From NCBI GenBank assembly GCA_002746415.1, contig NVXD01000016.1, positions 124,001 through 188,000 of the forward strand: 64,000 bases of DNA, written 5' to 3'. Positions 62,816 to 64,000 of this stretch are shown one piece after another; position 1 is the first letter of the stretch; every line of letters starts with the position of its first letter. A model generated the notes under the pieces. The model saw only the letters and a program-made list of their open reading frames with translations. It did not search any database and was not told where the DNA came from. The translations under genes and the position numbers were made by a program. Source of the DNA: Flavobacteriaceae bacterium. Its GTDB lineage: Bacteria > Bacteroidota > Bacteroidia > Flavobacteriales > Flavobacteriaceae.

Positions 62816-64000
62816 ATGGAACTTGTTATGGACTTTTTAGGAAATATCTCTTGGTGGCAATGGATTTTAATTGTTCTAGCCCTAGTAGCTATTCGTGATA
62901 TCTTTTTTCAAAGATCACATACTATAAGTCATAATTTCCCTATAATAGGGCACCTTAGATATTGGTTGGAGAGTATTGGGCCCGAAATGCGTCAATATTT
63001 TGTGGCAAACAATCGTGAAGAGCTCCCATTCAATAGAATAGAACGTGGTTGGATTTATGCATCGGCAAAAAAAGAGAACAATTACGAAGGGTTTGGTACA
63101 GACCGCAACATTTATGACCACCATCATATTTTTATTAAAAATCAGATGATGGGGTATCAGGTTGATGGAGACCACCCAAATGTAATCGACAAAACTTTTT
63201 TACCCTGTGCAAAAGTAATCGGCGGGTATAACAAACGTAGCAAACCATATAGACCAGCATCAGTTATCAATGTATCGGCTATGAGTTTTGGTTCGCTTTC
63301 GGCAGCCGCCGTAACGGCAATGAACAAAGGAGTTGAAAATTCTGGAGCATACCACAATACTGGTGAAGGTGGACTCTCCCCCTATCATAAACAAGGAGGC
63401 GATGTTATTTTCCATTTTGGTACGGGCTACTTTGGTGTAAGGACAAAAGATGGTGGTTTTTCAATGGATAAAATGAAAAAATTGGTCCATGATAACCCCT
63501 GTATTAAAGCTATAGAAATTAAATTATCCCAGGGAGCAAAACCTGGAAAAGGTGGCATATTGCCAGGAGCTAAAATCAGCCGCGAAATAGCAGAAATAAG
63601 AGGCGTTGAAGTTGGTAAAGATGTTATCTCTCCTGCAACACATAAGGCCTTTAGTAATGTTTCTGAGTTACTTGATTTAATTGAGAATATTGCTACAGAA
63701 ACTGGTCTTCCAGTGGGAATTAAAGGCGCTATTGGAAAATTGGACCAGTGGGAAGAATTGGCCTCTTTAATGTTGAAAACCGGCAAAGGCCCTGATTTTA
63801 TTACCGTTGATGGTGGTGAAGGAGGTACAGGTGCAGCGCCACCAAGTTTTGCCGATCATGTATCCCTTCCATGGGTCTATGGTTTCACTTGTCTGTACCA
63901 AGTTTTTCAAAGAAAAAAATTGTCAGATAGAATTGTATTTATTGGGAGCGGAAAATTAGGGTTCCCAGCTAAAGCTGCTATGGCATTTGCAATGGGTGTG
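62816..64000 (+). CDS. FMN-binding glutamate synthase family protein, 3' end cut by the window
   Basis: The frame runs to the last base and continues outside. An N-terminal membrane helix (WWQWILIVLALVAIRDIFF) precedes a GltB-type FMN barrel: INVSAMSFGSLSAAAVTAMNKGV, HNTGEGGLSPYH, IEIKLSQGAKPGKGGILPG and PDFITVDGGEGGTGAAPPSFADH. These segments bind FMN and channel the reaction in glutamate synthase, but the amidotransferase half is not part of this family. The function of the membrane-anchored form is not established. The start ATG at 62816 follows the M20 stop by three bases; an in-frame ATG at 62828 is also possible. Confidence 0.92.
   Translation, partial: MELVMDFLGNISWWQWILIVLALVAIRDIFFQRSHTISHNFPIIGHLRYWLESIGPEMRQYFVANNREELPFNRIERGWIYASAKKENNYEGFGTDRNIYDHHHIFIKNQMMGYQVDGDHPNVIDKTFLPCAKVIGGYNKRSKPYRPASVINVSAMSFGSLSAAAVTAMNKGVENSGAYHNTGEGGLSPYHKQGGDVIFHFGTGYFGVRTKDGGFSMDKMKKLVHDNPCIKAIEIKLSQGAKPGKGGILPGAKISREIAEIRGVEVGKDVISPATHKAFSNVSELLDLIENIATETGLPVGIKGAIGKLDQWEELASLMLKTGKGPDFITVDGGEGGTGAAPPSFADHVSLPWVYGFTCLYQVFQRKKLSDRIVFIGSGKLGFPAKAAMAFAMGV

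Noticed and set aside
1-64000. tRNA, rRNA, CRISPR, insertion sequences, phage or secretion-system clusters
   Set aside because: I looked through the intergenic regions and translations and saw no cloverleaf, regular spacer array, transposase or phage protein. A covariance-model scan would be needed to exclude small RNAs.

Overview
The window is a low-GC, gene-dense stretch of a Bacteroidota chromosome, most likely a member of the Flavobacteriaceae. Three things point there. Most intergenic regions carry the TA-N2-TTTG minus-7 promoter element of this phylum. Shine-Dalgarno sequences are almost absent and starts are A-rich. The gene content is typical of the group: DUF6249, VF530, LVIVD-repeat and DoxX proteins, OmpA lipoproteins, MutS2 and a fused E1 alpha/beta dehydrogenase. 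I saw no rRNA, tRNA, CRISPR array, prophage or insertion sequence. Both ends cut genes: an M61 peptidase at the left and an FMN-binding glutamate-synthase-like protein at the right.

Layout. 1-2.6 kb: M61 tail, then an ECF sigma factor with an overlapping membrane protein (probable anti-sigma), divergent from a DUF6249 protein. 2.6-7.3 kb: RhlE-like RNA helicase with VF530, a Tat-exported Gfo/Idh/MocA oxidoreductase, a short-chain dehydrogenase relic, and a VOC protein with a WYL regulator. 7.5-11.3 kb: an exported NTF2-like protein and a three-gene redox operon (di-heme oxidoreductase, Rieske protein, porin). 11.4-20.6 kb: GNAT, MutS2 without Smr, a cholesterol-dependent-cytolysin-like lipoprotein, a TPR/LuxR-type membrane regulator, a DCC protein and a TPR-CPBP protease. 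20.7-25.9 kb: a DUF4139 protein with an inserted SusC-like module, an MscS channel, an orphan RND porter-domain protein and a small membrane protein. 26-31.5 kb: dicarboxylate symporter, chorismate synthase, a large FAD/Fe-S dehydrogenase. 31.5-40.6 kb: small barrel protein, TlpA-type thioredoxin, LVIVD lipoprotein, rhomboid and LpxL-like pair, GlmM, AcpH, Ggt. 40.5-48 kb: LexA-like S24 repressor divergent from uvrA, LOG protein, M1-like pseudo-peptidase fused to a barrel. 48-64 kb: E1 dehydrogenase, M16 peptidase, DoxX, HolA, a PD-(D/E)XK protein, GT2, OmpA lipoprotein, YciO-like protein, UvrD, and a DsrE/M20/GltB-like operon.

The parts most worth following up are these. (1) The complete CDC fold lipoprotein lacks the cholesterol-binding undecapeptide; the intergenic region it shares with a membrane TPR regulator carries five ATGGACA-type repeats and a perfect palindrome. 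(2) The LexA-like repressor faces uvrA across two TGGA-N5-TCCA palindromes exactly 22 bp apart, and the uvrA leader holds three tandem hairpins. (3) Several proteins have odd architectures: the orphan RND porter protein, DUF4139 with a TonB-plug insertion, and the M1-like/beta-barrel fusion without zinc ligands. All calls come from reading sequence and translations; no database search was run.
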